A model generated the notes under the pieces. It made no database searches. It was not told the DNA's origin and saw only the letters and a program-made list of their open reading frames with translations. Positions 1 through 7,529 of a stretch of DNA of 64,000 nucleotides are shown here, piece after piece (position 1 is the stretch's first letter; every line of letters begins with the position of its first letter). The position numbers were made by a program, and so were the translations under genes. The stretch covers positions 124,001-188,000 of the forward strand of contig DDIM01000004.1 in assembly GCA_002338525.1 (NCBI GenBank), in the 5' to 3' direction. This DNA comes from Micavibrio sp. UBA1850. GTDB taxonomy: Bacteria; Pseudomonadota; Alphaproteobacteria; Micavibrionales; Micavibrionaceae.

Positions 1-347
1 ATGCATAAATTTTCAAGCAAATTATAAAGTTCTGGTTCTTGCGCACGTGTTACAGGGTGAGAGTGCGCCATCTTGCTGATCATTCTGGTGTGCCAGAAAT
101 AGGCAATGATGAACCATACACTGACCACGCCCAATAAAATTGCGCCATATGACACAACAAATTGATTGGCATGTGCTATCCCCACGGCCGTGCGGTCGGC
201 TTGCGCGGGGCTAAATGCGACACCTATGATACCGCCAATCAACCACAACAATCCCAACATTATGAGGGGATACAAAATCAGAAAACAAATCGACCAGATA
301 TTGTTGTTCCAAATATGTGTTTTAAGTCCAACAGCTCCAAAAGCCAT
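1..347 (-). CDS. M48-family metallopeptidase, N-terminal part (cut by window edge)
   Basis: Reading the minus strand from an ATG at 347 gives 115 residues open to the window edge. The start shows two hydrophobic membrane segments (about residues 16-45 and 63-84). They are followed by a stretch reading PVTRAQEPELYNLLENLC, which is typical of the region just before the catalytic domain in HtpX-like M48 zinc proteases. The HExxH site itself would lie beyond position 1, so activity cannot be checked. It lies 21 bases downstream of lemA on the same strand. A lemA-M48 pair is common in bacteria, supporting an envelope quality-control role. The family call is by motif memory; the exact subfamily is uncertain. 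Confidence 0.75.
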   Translation of the reverse strand, partial: MAFGAVGLKTHIWNNNIWSICFLILYPLIMLGLLWLIGGIIGVAFSPAQADRTAVGIAHANQFVVSYGAILLGVVSVWFIIAYFWHTRMISKMAHSHPVTRAQEPELYNLLENLC

Positions 348-368
348 GATTTTTATACTGCCTTAAAC

Positions 369-935
369 TTACTTAAAACTAACTTCTGGTACTTTTCGAA
401 TGGCCTCTTCTTGGTCAGCGTCAAGTTCGTAAAAGTTTTCAACTTTAAAGCCAAAACTTTTGGCAATAATGTTACTTGGGAATTGTTGAACTGATGTGTT
501 CATCTCATTTGTTGCGTTGTTGAAGAAACGGCGCGCCGCTGCAATTTTATTTTCAATATCAGAAAGCTCATTTTGAAGCTTGATAAAGTTGGCGTCTGCT
601 TTCAAGTCAGGATAGTTTTCAGCCACAGCAAACAAATTCATCAATGCGCCCCCCAGCGCGCCTTCAGCTTGTAGTCGCTCACCTTGGTTTTGCGCACGAT
701 CAACACCGGCACGTGCCTCAGTGACGTTTTGGAAGACCTCTTTTTCGTGTGAGGCATAACCCTTAACAGTTTCAATAAGGTTAGGAACGAGATCATATCT
801 TTGTTGCAATTGCACATCGATATCGGAAAACGCATTCTCGCGTGTTTGGCGCAGTGCCACAAGGCGGTTGTATAGCACGATTGTAAGAACGGCTAAAATA
901 GCGATAACGATTAAAAGTCCTGTGAAAAATCCCAT
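369..935 (-). CDS. lemA: LemA family protein
   Basis: This 188-residue protein has one N-terminal membrane segment (about residues 4-22). The LemA core follows: YNRLVALRQTRENAFSDIDVQLQQRYDLVPNL and later a helical region with DIENKIAAARRFFNNATNEMN. LemA proteins are anchored by the N-terminus with a long helical domain; their molecular function is unknown. The start is supported by GGAGAT upstream of the ATG. The M48 protease gene follows after 21 bases, probably in one operon. The gene faces away from the secretion locus that begins at 1086. Identification is secure by sequence pattern. Confidence 0.93.
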   Translation of the reverse strand: MGFFTGLLIVIAILAVLTIVLYNRLVALRQTRENAFSDIDVQLQQRYDLVPNLIETVKGYASHEKEVFQNVTEARAGVDRAQNQGERLQAEGALGGALMNLFAVAENYPDLKADANFIKLQNELSDIENKIAAARRFFNNATNEMNTSVQQFPSNIIAKSFGFKVENFYELDADQEEAIRKVPEVSFK

Positions 936-1085
936 TGGATGATCTCCATGTTAGTTACTGGTTCTAACAGAGTATAAAAATAAACGCATAAATCAAAGAA
1001 AATTCATGATTATCCTTTAAAACACTTATGTTTTATGACTAAAATCTGTTTTGGAAGACCAAGACATAAAAAAGGCCAAGCAGAA

Positions 1086-2021
1086 ATGAAAAATATTCTT
1101 ATCCTCTCCATCCTGACACTCGTTGCAACAAATGGGCTCGTAAAGGCACAAACATCGTCTCCTGCACTCCCCGACTATTTGAAAAAATTACAAGATGCCG
1201 GCGCACAAATCCAGTATATAGGAAACGATCTCGGCCTTGATGGATGGATGACTGTCAAAGATGGAAACCGTCAATACGTGTATGTCACACCTAATCAGGA
1301 AGCCTACATGGTTGGAATTCTGCTAAACCGCCAAGGAACTCTGATCACAGCCGATCAGGTCGACCGCTTCATCAAATCAAACCCATCATATATTGAAGAT
1401 CAGGTTCAAAAACAATTATCTCAAGGCGCAACAGCAAACACCACGACAAACACGTCACCTGTGTCGCAAACACCCAGCTCCCCGTCTACAAACGTTGCCA
1501 CAACTAACGCATCACCAGCACCACAAGTAAATAACCAAGCGCAAGCCATTGACGCTACTTCACCTTCAGAGCAACTATATGCAACTCTTGAGAGAGGAAA
1601 CTGGGTAGAAATTGGATCAGCCAGCGCGCCAACTATATACGCATTTGTTGATCCTGAATGCCCACACTGCCACCAGTTCATTCAAGATCTGCGCGATCAA
1701 GGTGCTTACGATGCCAACAAGGTCAAGACAAGATTGCTTCCTGTTGGGATCATGGGTAAAGACAGTTTATATGAGGCCGCCGCACTTATTGAGGCGCCCT
1801 CACCTAAAGAAGCGTTTTTTGCCCACTTAGATGGTGATGAGTTCGCCCTTCCTGTCGATGAATCTGTAAGCATTCAAAAAGTTGAAAAAAACATGTCGAT
1901 TATGCAAGAATGGGAACTCGATGTAACACCGTTCATCATATATCGAAACAACACAGGCGAAGTAAAAATTATCCGTGGCCGTCCAAAAGACATGGAAGCC
2001 CTATATAGAGATATTCAGTAA
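1086..2021 (+). CDS. DsbC/DsbG-like periplasmic thiol-disulfide protein of the secretion locus
   Basis: I chose the ATG at 1086 because it gives a clean signal peptide (about residues 1-21, cleavage near VKA-Q); the longer frame from 1035 adds 17 charged residues without function. The mature protein (about 290 residues) has an N-terminal domain (30-110), a Ser/Thr/Asn/Pro-rich linker (about 112-160) and a thioredoxin-fold domain with the active site CPHC at 192-195. A Thr-Pro pair near residue 287 fits the cis-proline loop. The architecture matches DsbC/DsbG isomerases, which dimerise through the N-terminal domain. It opens the dot/icm gene run and probably helps fold disulfide-containing components or substrates. 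That link is inferred from position only. Confidence 0.75.
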   Translation: MKNILILSILTLVATNGLVKAQTSSPALPDYLKKLQDAGAQIQYIGNDLGLDGWMTVKDGNRQYVYVTPNQEAYMVGILLNRQGTLITADQVDRFIKSNPSYIEDQVQKQLSQGATANTTTNTSPVSQTPSSPSTNVATTNASPAPQVNNQAQAIDATSPSEQLYATLERGNWVEIGSASAPTIYAFVDPECPHCHQFIQDLRDQGAYDANKVKTRLLPVGIMGKDSLYEAAALIEAPSPKEAFFAHLDGDEFALPVDESVSIQKVEKNMSIMQEWELDVTPFIIYRNNTGEVKIIRGRPKDMEALYRDIQ

Positions 2022-2053
2022 CCATTTATCAAACCCTTTAGACGAGCAAAAAT

Positions 2054-2995
2054 ATGAATAATCAGAGCCAGTTCACTTTACAAATTTTTGAAAAAATAGG
2101 GTCGCCTCTATTTTCTGCGGTCAATGAGGTTTCCTCGCGTATGGTTATGACAGGTCAAAGCCCAGCAGCACCTACCGATGAAGAATATGCAGAAACAATT
2201 GCCAAACTTTTAACAAGTCTCACTAAGACAAGTAGCGAGGCGATTGAGACATTAGATTTAGATTCAAAAGATCCAGAATCCGATGATCTTCATGTGAGCA
2301 TGGCCTCAGTCCTAAGCCCTGTTATTGCAAATCTCTATCAAATTATGGGCCTTCCCCCTACAGATGAGGATATTGCAAAAATATCTAAGGCTCTTAACAC
2401 GCTTTCGACTTTTTCTAATAATTTCTCAGTGACAAACGAGGCCGGCGAAGCGCTATCAAATCTCAAAACAGCCGATCAATCGAACGAACACTTAAAAAAC
2501 CTGATGGGTTGTGTTCCCCTCATTAACGCGGTGACGGCTTTTTCTTTTGGTGAAACGCCTGAAAAACTTATTAAAAATCTATATAAGCGCCTTGAAGATG
2601 ACGCAAAGGCCCTGTCTGACGATTATCAAGTTGGGACATATGCTGATGTGCTGCCATGCGTTGTCACGCTTTACTCGCAGTGCCATTTTTCTGAAATGGC
2701 CCGCATTATGTCGATGAGCGATAAAGATAGAGAAACTCAAGCCATTGGTGTTGAAACAGTCATAAGTAAATATGATGCTCACCTTGATATGCTAAAAACG
2801 CTCGCCTCTTCAATGATGGGTGTGCCGGTCGCACAAACGCAATCAAGCGCTACTGAGACAACACCACCTCCAGTCCCTCAAAAAGAAACAGAGACTCCAA
2901 CACAGGCAGCACCGCCTGCTGCAAATGAAACACAAGGCAGCGATAATCCGATGTCATTTTTCAGTGCGAAGAAAGACGAAAGCGCTGCTGAATGA
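2054..2995 (+). CDS. Unknown protein encoded within the dot/icm locus
   Basis: The product has 313 residues with no signal peptide, membrane segment or motif I recognise. Residues 1-255 look helical and globular, containing KTLASSMMG near the end. The last 55 residues are a Pro/Thr/Glu/Gln-rich, probably disordered tail. The gene starts 32 bases after the DsbC-like gene. Its end overlaps the start of the transglycosylase gene by four bases (ATGA), a sign of translational coupling. Cytoplasmic location is inferred from the absence of an export signal. It could be a chaperone, a regulator or a secreted substrate of the type IVB machine; nothing in the sequence decides among these. Confidence 0.7.
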   Translation: MNNQSQFTLQIFEKIGSPLFSAVNEVSSRMVMTGQSPAAPTDEEYAETIAKLLTSLTKTSSEAIETLDLDSKDPESDDLHVSMASVLSPVIANLYQIMGLPPTDEDIAKISKALNTLSTFSNNFSVTNEAGEALSNLKTADQSNEHLKNLMGCVPLINAVTAFSFGETPEKLIKNLYKRLEDDAKALSDDYQVGTYADVLPCVVTLYSQCHFSEMARIMSMSDKDRETQAIGVETVISKYDAHLDMLKTLASSMMGVPVAQTQSSATETTPPPVPQKETETPTQAAPPAANETQGSDNPMSFFSAKKDESAAE

Positions 2996-3402
2996 CAAAG
3001 GTAATTGCCGCCTGTCTACTCCTCGCTGCACAAACTTATAATGTGCCGCCTGCTGTTATGATTGGGATATTAAGCGTTGAGGGCGGAAGTGTTGGTCAGG
3101 CCGTTCGGAATACAAACGGATCTTATGACCTCGGGCCTATGCAAATCAATACAATCTGGGTACCACAGCTAGCAAGTTTTTGGGGCGTCAACCAATCCAC
3201 TGCTCGAAACTGGATACAAAATGACGCATGCACAAATATGGGGGTTTCAGCTTGGATTTTAAGACAGCATCTTAACGAAACAAAATCGTTATCAAAGGCA
3301 ATTTCTTATTATCACTCAAGAACACCCAGTTTAGGGACTAAATACCGCAAAAAAGTATACGAAGCGATGAAATCGAAAGGTTTAATCAACCAAGGGCGAT
3401 AA
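2992..3402 (+). CDS. Small lytic transglycosylase (SLT domain)
   Basis: At 136 residues this is essentially one SLT domain. The catalytic glutamate lies in the ILSVEGG stretch (about residue 29), followed by YDLGPMQINTIW, the standard second motif of this family, and a later AISYYHSRTP segment matching the third. It resembles the small transglycosylases of conjugation and secretion systems (IagB/VirB1 type), which open peptidoglycan for the apparatus. The N-terminus is hydrophobic but seems to be part of the domain itself, so a cleaved signal peptide is uncertain. The start ATG overlaps the preceding stop. Its position directly before dotD supports a role in assembling the type IVB machine. 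Confidence 0.85.
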   Translation: MTKVIAACLLLAAQTYNVPPAVMIGILSVEGGSVGQAVRNTNGSYDLGPMQINTIWVPQLASFWGVNQSTARNWIQNDACTNMGVSAWILRQHLNETKSLSKAISYYHSRTPSLGTKYRKKVYEAMKSKGLINQGR

Positions 3403-3490
3403 AATTGCAAAAAAACGAAAAGCTTTCTTGTCTTCTTATCAAGGATTAGCGATAATCTATGCGATATATAAACAAATGTTGGTCAAAACA

Positions 3491-3994
3491 ATGAAAATCA
3501 TAATTCAAAAGCTATCTATTTTATCTGCAATCATGCTTCTGGCTGGATGTGCAAATGATAACTATCAAAACCCACAAATTGTCGCAGACCCTGACAAAGT
3601 ATCCGTCATGCTTGCACAAGCAGCTGACCGTGCGTCAACATCTCTTGAAACGCTTGCTGCAATTGAACAAACAAGAACGCCTGCAGCCGTCGATAGCCCC
3701 GCTACAGATCTACCACCTGAGTTAAAGCGCGGCATCACAATCAACTGGACAGGCCCCGTAGAAAATGCGCTTGAGCAAATTGCAATGCGTGCAAGTTACC
3801 GCTTTGAAACATTGGGTGAGGCGCCTGCAAACGATATTATCGTTGCCTTGGATATCGAGAACAAAACAATTTTTGACGTTATGAGAAGCATCGGACTACA
3901 AATGGGAACGCGCGCTGATGTTCAAGTTGACTCTGAGCGTAAAGTTGTTGAGTTGAAATACAGATCTCTGCTTTCACAGCTAGACCCTTTATAA
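3491..3994 (+). CDS. dotD: Type IVB secretion lipoprotein DotD (TraH)
   Basis: Starting at the ATG at 3491 gives a lipoprotein signal with lipobox LLAGC (lipidated Cys20); the longer frame from 3428 would bury this signal. The mature C-terminal domain contains INWTGPVENALEQIA and a later VMRSIGLQMGTRADVQVD, the conserved pattern of DotD/TraH. DotD is an outer-membrane lipoprotein of the Dot/Icm core complex that helps place DotH in the outer membrane together with DotC. At about 167 residues the length is normal. It is followed by dotC, dotB and icmT, the same order as traH-traI-traJ-traK of IncI plasmids. Confidence 0.9.
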   Translation: MKIIIQKLSILSAIMLLAGCANDNYQNPQIVADPDKVSVMLAQAADRASTSLETLAAIEQTRTPAAVDSPATDLPPELKRGITINWTGPVENALEQIAMRASYRFETLGEAPANDIIVALDIENKTIFDVMRSIGLQMGTRADVQVDSERKVVELKYRSLLSQLDPL

Positions 3995-4039
3995 AGACTG
4001 TCTGATAGTCCACTCTGACAAAAAAAGAACGGCAAAAAA

Positions 4040-4894
4040 ATGAATATGTTGCTTATGAAAAACCGATTGAATGTCTTGATGAGCATAAGTGCCTTAGCGC
4101 TATTTGTAGCAGGGTTAGTCATCGCCCCGCAAACATCAAATGCACAAGGCTCTCCGAAGCCTCCTAACCTCGAAGAAGTCGCGAGCAAGAGATATACTGG
4201 CCCATTAGGAAACGCAGGCGTCATTCCATTAGATATTCGTTTGGATGCCATCAAAGAAGCCGCTGTTTCGTATGGCGCACGTGCGGGACTTGCTTTCCGA
4301 ACTTTTCAAATTCGCGACGAGCTAACAGACAGTGCGGCCTACCTTGATAAAGTTTTCAACTTCAGACAGCTTCTTATTCCTGCCCCGTCAGGATTTACAA
4401 TTGAACCGCCTATTGTTTCAGAATCATTGGACGCAATGTTAATTGAAGGTGATGGCCAGCGTGCCGCCGTTTCTGAGCGTATTTACAACATCAATAAAAA
4501 TGCAAATATTGTCTCAGCGCCTCGTTCATGGAGACTGTATCTAGAACGTGACTGGGGAACAGTCGATGAGCCACCCGCCATCCTCCTTCCACAAAATCCA
4601 GCAGAGATTTTGATTTGGGAAGAATACACACAAAAAGGCTGGAAAGAAGGCTACGCACAAGCTGATGAAATATTTGAAGCAGACCTAAATACTTTAACGG
4701 CAGACTTCGAAGGCATGGTGCGCTACAGAAAACTTTTGGCACAAAAAATGATATCACCACCTTACGCCCTTCAAGTTGATCGCGGTGTCACGGGTGGCGG
4801 AGAAGAAATGCGCGTTGGTGACCGTGCCGTTGAGATCACTGGTAAACCTGCATTTATACCTGGAGCAAATACATGGCAGCCCGTAAGCCGATAA
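4040..4894 (+). CDS. dotC: Type IVB secretion protein DotC (TraI)
   Basis: The 284-residue product matches DotC along its length: PLDIRLDAIKEAAVSYGARAG near residue 64, then APRSWRLYLERDW and LPQNPAEILIWEEYTQKGW, and a C-terminal VTGGGEEMRVGDR segment. DotC is normally an outer-membrane lipoprotein that works with DotD to localise DotH. Here the signal peptide (about 1-35, ending NAQG) has no lipobox cysteine, so the mature protein looks soluble periplasmic rather than lipidated. The end overlaps dotB by 22 bases. In-frame Met codons at 4046 and 4055 make the exact start uncertain. Confidence 0.9.
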   Translation: MNMLLMKNRLNVLMSISALALFVAGLVIAPQTSNAQGSPKPPNLEEVASKRYTGPLGNAGVIPLDIRLDAIKEAAVSYGARAGLAFRTFQIRDELTDSAAYLDKVFNFRQLLIPAPSGFTIEPPIVSESLDAMLIEGDGQRAAVSERIYNINKNANIVSAPRSWRLYLERDWGTVDEPPAILLPQNPAEILIWEEYTQKGWKEGYAQADEIFEADLNTLTADFEGMVRYRKLLAQKMISPPYALQVDRGVTGGGEEMRVGDRAVEITGKPAFIPGANTWQPVSR

Positions 4895-6033
4895 GTCTCG
4901 CTAAGGGCGATGCAGCAGGGAACATATACCCTGATGAACCTGATCGCTTCCGCGAAGAACATGTCGACAAATTCCTTGAATGGTGCGTAAAACAGGGCTC
5001 TTCTGATATCTCAATCCAAAGTGACCGTCCCGTTTATAATGATATTTCCGGGACATTGTATCCTGCAACGTACAGAACTATGGATGCGTCAGACATTGGG
5101 GCATTTCTGACACGCATTTACGGTGCAGATGCATTAGCGCGTTTGGCATCGGGAACAGATCTGGATGTTTCTTACGAGGTTCGCCCTGACCGTTACAGCC
5201 GTATCCGTTTTCGTACAAACATCACAGCCATTCAATCCCAAGGCCGTGATGGCGCACAAATTACAATGCGCTCATTGCCAAGTGAACCCCCTCATCTATC
5301 AGATTTACAAGTCGAACAAGAAATTATCGACGCATGGGCACCACGCCAAGGAATGGTCATCATTACAGGTCCAACAGGATCTGGTAAATCAACGCTGCTT
5401 TCTGCAGGCAACCGCATGCTTCTCGAGCGCCCATATGGGTGTGGTAAGATGCTGACCTATGAAGCACCAATCGAATTCACATACGACACAATCAAAAGCC
5501 CGCGCTCTCTTGTCTCTCAAACAGAGATACCGCGTCACCTACCCGATTTTGAAGCAGGTGTTAGAAATGCCCTTCGCCGTAAACCAAATATCATTTTGAT
5601 TGGTGAGGCCCGTGACCGTGAAACCATCGCCGCTGCCATCGAAGCCGCCCAAACAGGACACGCCGTATATACAACAACACACACCACAGGTGTGGCCTCA
5701 ACCGTCAAACGTATGATCTCATCCTTTGATAAAGAAGAACGTACAGAGCGCGCCTACGCGTTAATGGAAACACTGCGATTGATTGTCACACAAGCTCTTG
5801 CCCCACGTGTAGGGGGAGGACGTGTTGGTATGCGTGAATGGATGACATTCCCAACAGATATTCGTGAAAAACTCCTTGATATGCATGTTGATGATTGGAC
5901 AAATGAAATCGAACGCTTAATCCCTTCATATGGTCAGACCATGACAAAATCAGCTACGATTGAATTTGAAAAAGGGACAATCGACCGTCGTCATTACCTG
6001 CTCATGACAGGTGGTGGTGGTGGTGGTCACTAA
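4873..6033 (+). CDS. dotB: Type IVB secretion ATPase DotB (TraJ)
   Basis: This 386-residue protein belongs to the PilT/VirB11-like secretion ATPases. Visible motifs are the Walker A GPTGSGKST (166-174), the Asp-box region YEAPIEFTY (about 196-204), the Walker B ILIGEARD (241-248) and the His-box AAQTGHAVYTTTHTTG (about 259-274). DotB forms a hexamer at the inner membrane and energises substrate transport by Dot/Icm. The gene overlaps dotC by 22 bases, implying coupled translation. The protein ends with six glycines and a histidine, encoded by six GGT codons at 6010-6027 directly before three tandem in-frame TAA codons. That tail is unusual and may be length-variable. Confidence 0.95.
   Translation: MAARKPISLAKGDAAGNIYPDEPDRFREEHVDKFLEWCVKQGSSDISIQSDRPVYNDISGTLYPATYRTMDASDIGAFLTRIYGADALARLASGTDLDVSYEVRPDRYSRIRFRTNITAIQSQGRDGAQITMRSLPSEPPHLSDLQVEQEIIDAWAPRQGMVIITGPTGSGKSTLLSAGNRMLLERPYGCGKMLTYEAPIEFTYDTIKSPRSLVSQTEIPRHLPDFEAGVRNALRRKPNIILIGEARDRETIAAAIEAAQTGHAVYTTTHTTGVASTVKRMISSFDKEERTERAYALMETLRLIVTQALAPRVGGGRVGMREWMTFPTDIREKLLDMHVDDWTNEIERLIPSYGQTMTKSATIEFEKGTIDRRHYLLMTGGGGGGH
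6010..6027 (+). repeat. (GGT)6 triplet repeat at the 3' end of dotB
   Basis: Six perfect GGT units lie just before the dotB stop codon and encode the terminal polyglycine. Slippage of whole units would change only tail length, not frame. Confidence 0.95.
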
Positions 6034-6108
6034 TAATAAACATAATTATTCAGCACATATAAAATAGTAATCTTTTGGTAATCTTTATCAGGTATAAATA
6101 AAGGCATA

Positions 6109-6411
6109 ATGGCTCAGAACTTACAACAAGATCAGCAAGATAGAATGAATTGGCATTGGCGTAACACAATGCGCCCTGTTCGTTTCTTCAACTTCGATGC
6201 GCGTGCGGCGTTTCCCTTCTTGCTTCTATTGTTGCATGCACGCTGGTCAACGCTATTTTTGGTCACGCTTTCAACATTTATTTTCTGGATACTTGAAAAG
6301 AACGGTCTTACATTTGGCGCGGCAATGCGTCGTTTGCGTCTTTTCTTTTCTGGTGATGAAAGACCCGCTTTGATGAGTTTCAAGCGCCGTCGCCTGCGCG
6401 ATTATCAGTGA
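6109..6411 (+). CDS. icmT: Type IVB secretion membrane protein IcmT (TraK)
   Basis: The 100-residue product carries the IcmT signature: WHWRNTMRPVRFFNFDARAAFPFLLLLLHARW, then a second hydrophobic segment (about residues 46-62) and a basic C-terminus. IcmT is a small inner-membrane component of Dot/Icm needed for pore function in Legionella and equivalent to TraK of IncI conjugation. It sits 75 bases after dotB and is the last gene of the run. AAGG upstream of the ATG gives a usable ribosome site. No icmS, icmW, dotI, dotH or dotG follow, so the rest of the machine must be encoded elsewhere or be missing. Confidence 0.88.
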   Translation: MAQNLQQDQQDRMNWHWRNTMRPVRFFNFDARAAFPFLLLLLHARWSTLFLVTLSTFIFWILEKNGLTFGAAMRRLRLFFSGDERPALMSFKRRRLRDYQ

Positions 6412-6435
6412 TCATCTCCACAAAAAATTAGCCAA

Positions 6436-6464
6436 TTGCACACACAGCATCTGTGTGATAGAAT
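6436..6464 (+). promoter_or_regulatory. Sigma-70-type promoter of the small RNA
   Basis: A -35 element TTGCAC (6436-6441) and a -10 element TAGAAT (6459-6464) are separated by exactly 17 bases. Transcription would start near 6471. This is the best promoter match I found in the window. Confidence 0.75.
6441..6457. promoter_or_regulatory. Palindromic operator between -35 and -10
   Basis: CACACAG and CTGTGTG form a perfect seven-base inverted repeat with a three-base centre (CAT). It fills the promoter spacer. A dimeric regulator bound here would directly block or reshape the promoter. The regulator is unknown. Confidence 0.55.
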
Positions 6465-6470
6465 CATACT

Positions 6471-6645
6471 TGTAACAACGAACAAGGATTCTCCTTGGAC
6501 TTTCATAGATATATAGATTTTAGGGATAGATATCCCAGCGGCCTGTTTTCCTCGTCAATAGAATTTGACCTGAGATACAGATCGGTCGCCCCTACAAGTT
6601 TACTCTCCCCTCTCAACGCAGCCCCTAAAAAGGCTGCGTTTTTTT
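6471..6645 (+). ncRNA. Candidate free-standing small RNA (about 175 nt)
   Basis: A strong promoter upstream and an intrinsic terminator at 6615-6645 bound about 175 bases with no convincing coding frame or ribosome site. The sequence can fold into discrete hairpins: CAAGG/CCTTG (6483-6487 with 6493-6497), GGGAT/ATCCC (6523-6527 with 6532-6536), and a longer imperfect arm joining GCGGCC (6538-6543) to GGTCGC (6584-6589) around CTCGTCAA/TTGAC. The first loop holds TCTCCTT and the stretch before the terminator is C/T-rich (CTCCCCTCTC); both are anti-Shine-Dalgarno-like. Its length resembles 6S RNA, but I could not form the 6S central bubble convincingly. Family unassigned. Confidence 0.55.
6615..6645 (+). 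terminator. Intrinsic terminator of the small RNA
   Basis: AACGCAGCC (6615-6623) pairs perfectly with GGCTGCGTT (6632-6640) around an eight-base loop and is followed by a run of T. Confidence 0.9.
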
Positions 6646-6702
6646 ATGCTTTGACGAGAGGGCCAATCACAAATTTACCAACCCTAGCGAAAGGACGCGA
6701 CC

Positions 6703-7467
6703 ATGTCTAAAAAAGCACGCAAACAGTCTAGAAATGTAAAACATTTAAAATCAGTTCCTGCGCCACAGCACGACAACACGTTTCAGGTAAAACAGAAATG
6801 GCACCCCCTAGATGCAGAAATTGATAATGCGCGTGACAAAAAGTATGTCAAAAATATTAAACCGCGCACGCAGGGTCAGGCCGATTTAATGCAAGCCATT
6901 CAAGACTATAACCTCACAATGGCTATGGGGCCTGCGGGAACTGGTAAAACATATCTCGCCGTTTGCGCCGCCGTAGAAGCACTAGAAAAAGGCGAGGTTG
7001 ATCGAATTATCCTCTCTCGTCCGGCAATGGAAGCTGGCGAATCACTGGGATATTTGCCTGGCGCCATGGAGGAAAAAATGGCCCCCTATCTACGCCCATT
7101 ATTCGATGCCTTAGGTGATCGATTGGGCGGAAAACGCGTACGGCAATATATGGATGAGGGAACCATTGAAATTGCCCCTGTTGGTTTTATGCGCGGGCGT
7201 ACATTAAATAACGCCTTTGTGGTGATCGATGAAGCGCAAAACTGCACATACATTCAATTGAAAATGCTTTTATCTCGTCTTGGGTGGCACTCGACGATGG
7301 TGGTCACTGGAGATCCGGCACAAAGTGATTTGCTAACAGGCATGTCAGGATTGAGTGAGATTTCACAAAAATTAAAAGCATCTGAAAACATTGCCGTCGT
7401 TGAATTGCAATCTAAAGATATCGTGCGCCATCCTTTAGTCGGGGAAATGCTTGATATTTTAGATTAA
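6703..7467 (+). CDS. PhoH family ATPase
   Basis: The 254-residue protein is a PhoH-type P-loop ATPase: Walker A GPAGTGKT (76-83), the typical SRPAMEAGESLGYLPG block after it, Walker B VVIDEAQN (about 174-181) and VVTGDPAQSDL. PhoH proteins are putative RNA-linked ATPases or helicases of uncertain physiological role. The first 60 residues are basic and probably flexible. It is not in the common miaB-phoH-ybeY arrangement, so it may be the second, PhoH-proper, paralogue. AAAGGA upstream of the ATG supports the start, and its own terminator follows at 7496. A weak -35-like TTGACG at 6651 may belong to its promoter. Confidence 0.85.
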   Translation: MSKKARKQSRNVKHLKSVPAPQHDNTFQVKQKWHPLDAEIDNARDKKYVKNIKPRTQGQADLMQAIQDYNLTMAMGPAGTGKTYLAVCAAVEALEKGEVDRIILSRPAMEAGESLGYLPGAMEEKMAPYLRPLFDALGDRLGGKRVRQYMDEGTIEIAPVGFMRGRTLNNAFVVIDEAQNCTYIQLKMLLSRLGWHSTMVVTGDPAQSDLLTGMSGLSEISQKLKASENIAVVELQSKDIVRHPLVGEMLDILD

Positions 7468-7495
7468 ACACATCATCTACAATTTATAAACACTG

Positions 7496-7528
7496 GATAT
7501 AGCGCTCGTACTGCGCTATATCTTTTTT
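7496..7528 (+). terminator. Intrinsic terminator after phoH
   Basis: GATATAGCGC pairs perfectly with GCGCTATATC around a seven-base loop and is followed by six T. The run of T ends one base before the start codon of the next gene. Confidence 0.9.
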
Positions 7529-7529
7529 C

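Noticed and set aside
162..494. A plus-strand 110-residue frame
   Set aside because: It lies opposite the M48 protease and lemA coding frames, which have clear family motifs; no ribosome site or domain of its own.
6471..6645. Assignment of the small RNA to 6S RNA
   Set aside because: Length fits, but I could not pair the two ends or form the long hairpin with a central bubble; left as unassigned.
6495..6710. A 71-residue plus-strand frame across the small-RNA region
   Set aside because: It runs through the terminator stem and its T-run, has no ribosome site and no domain.
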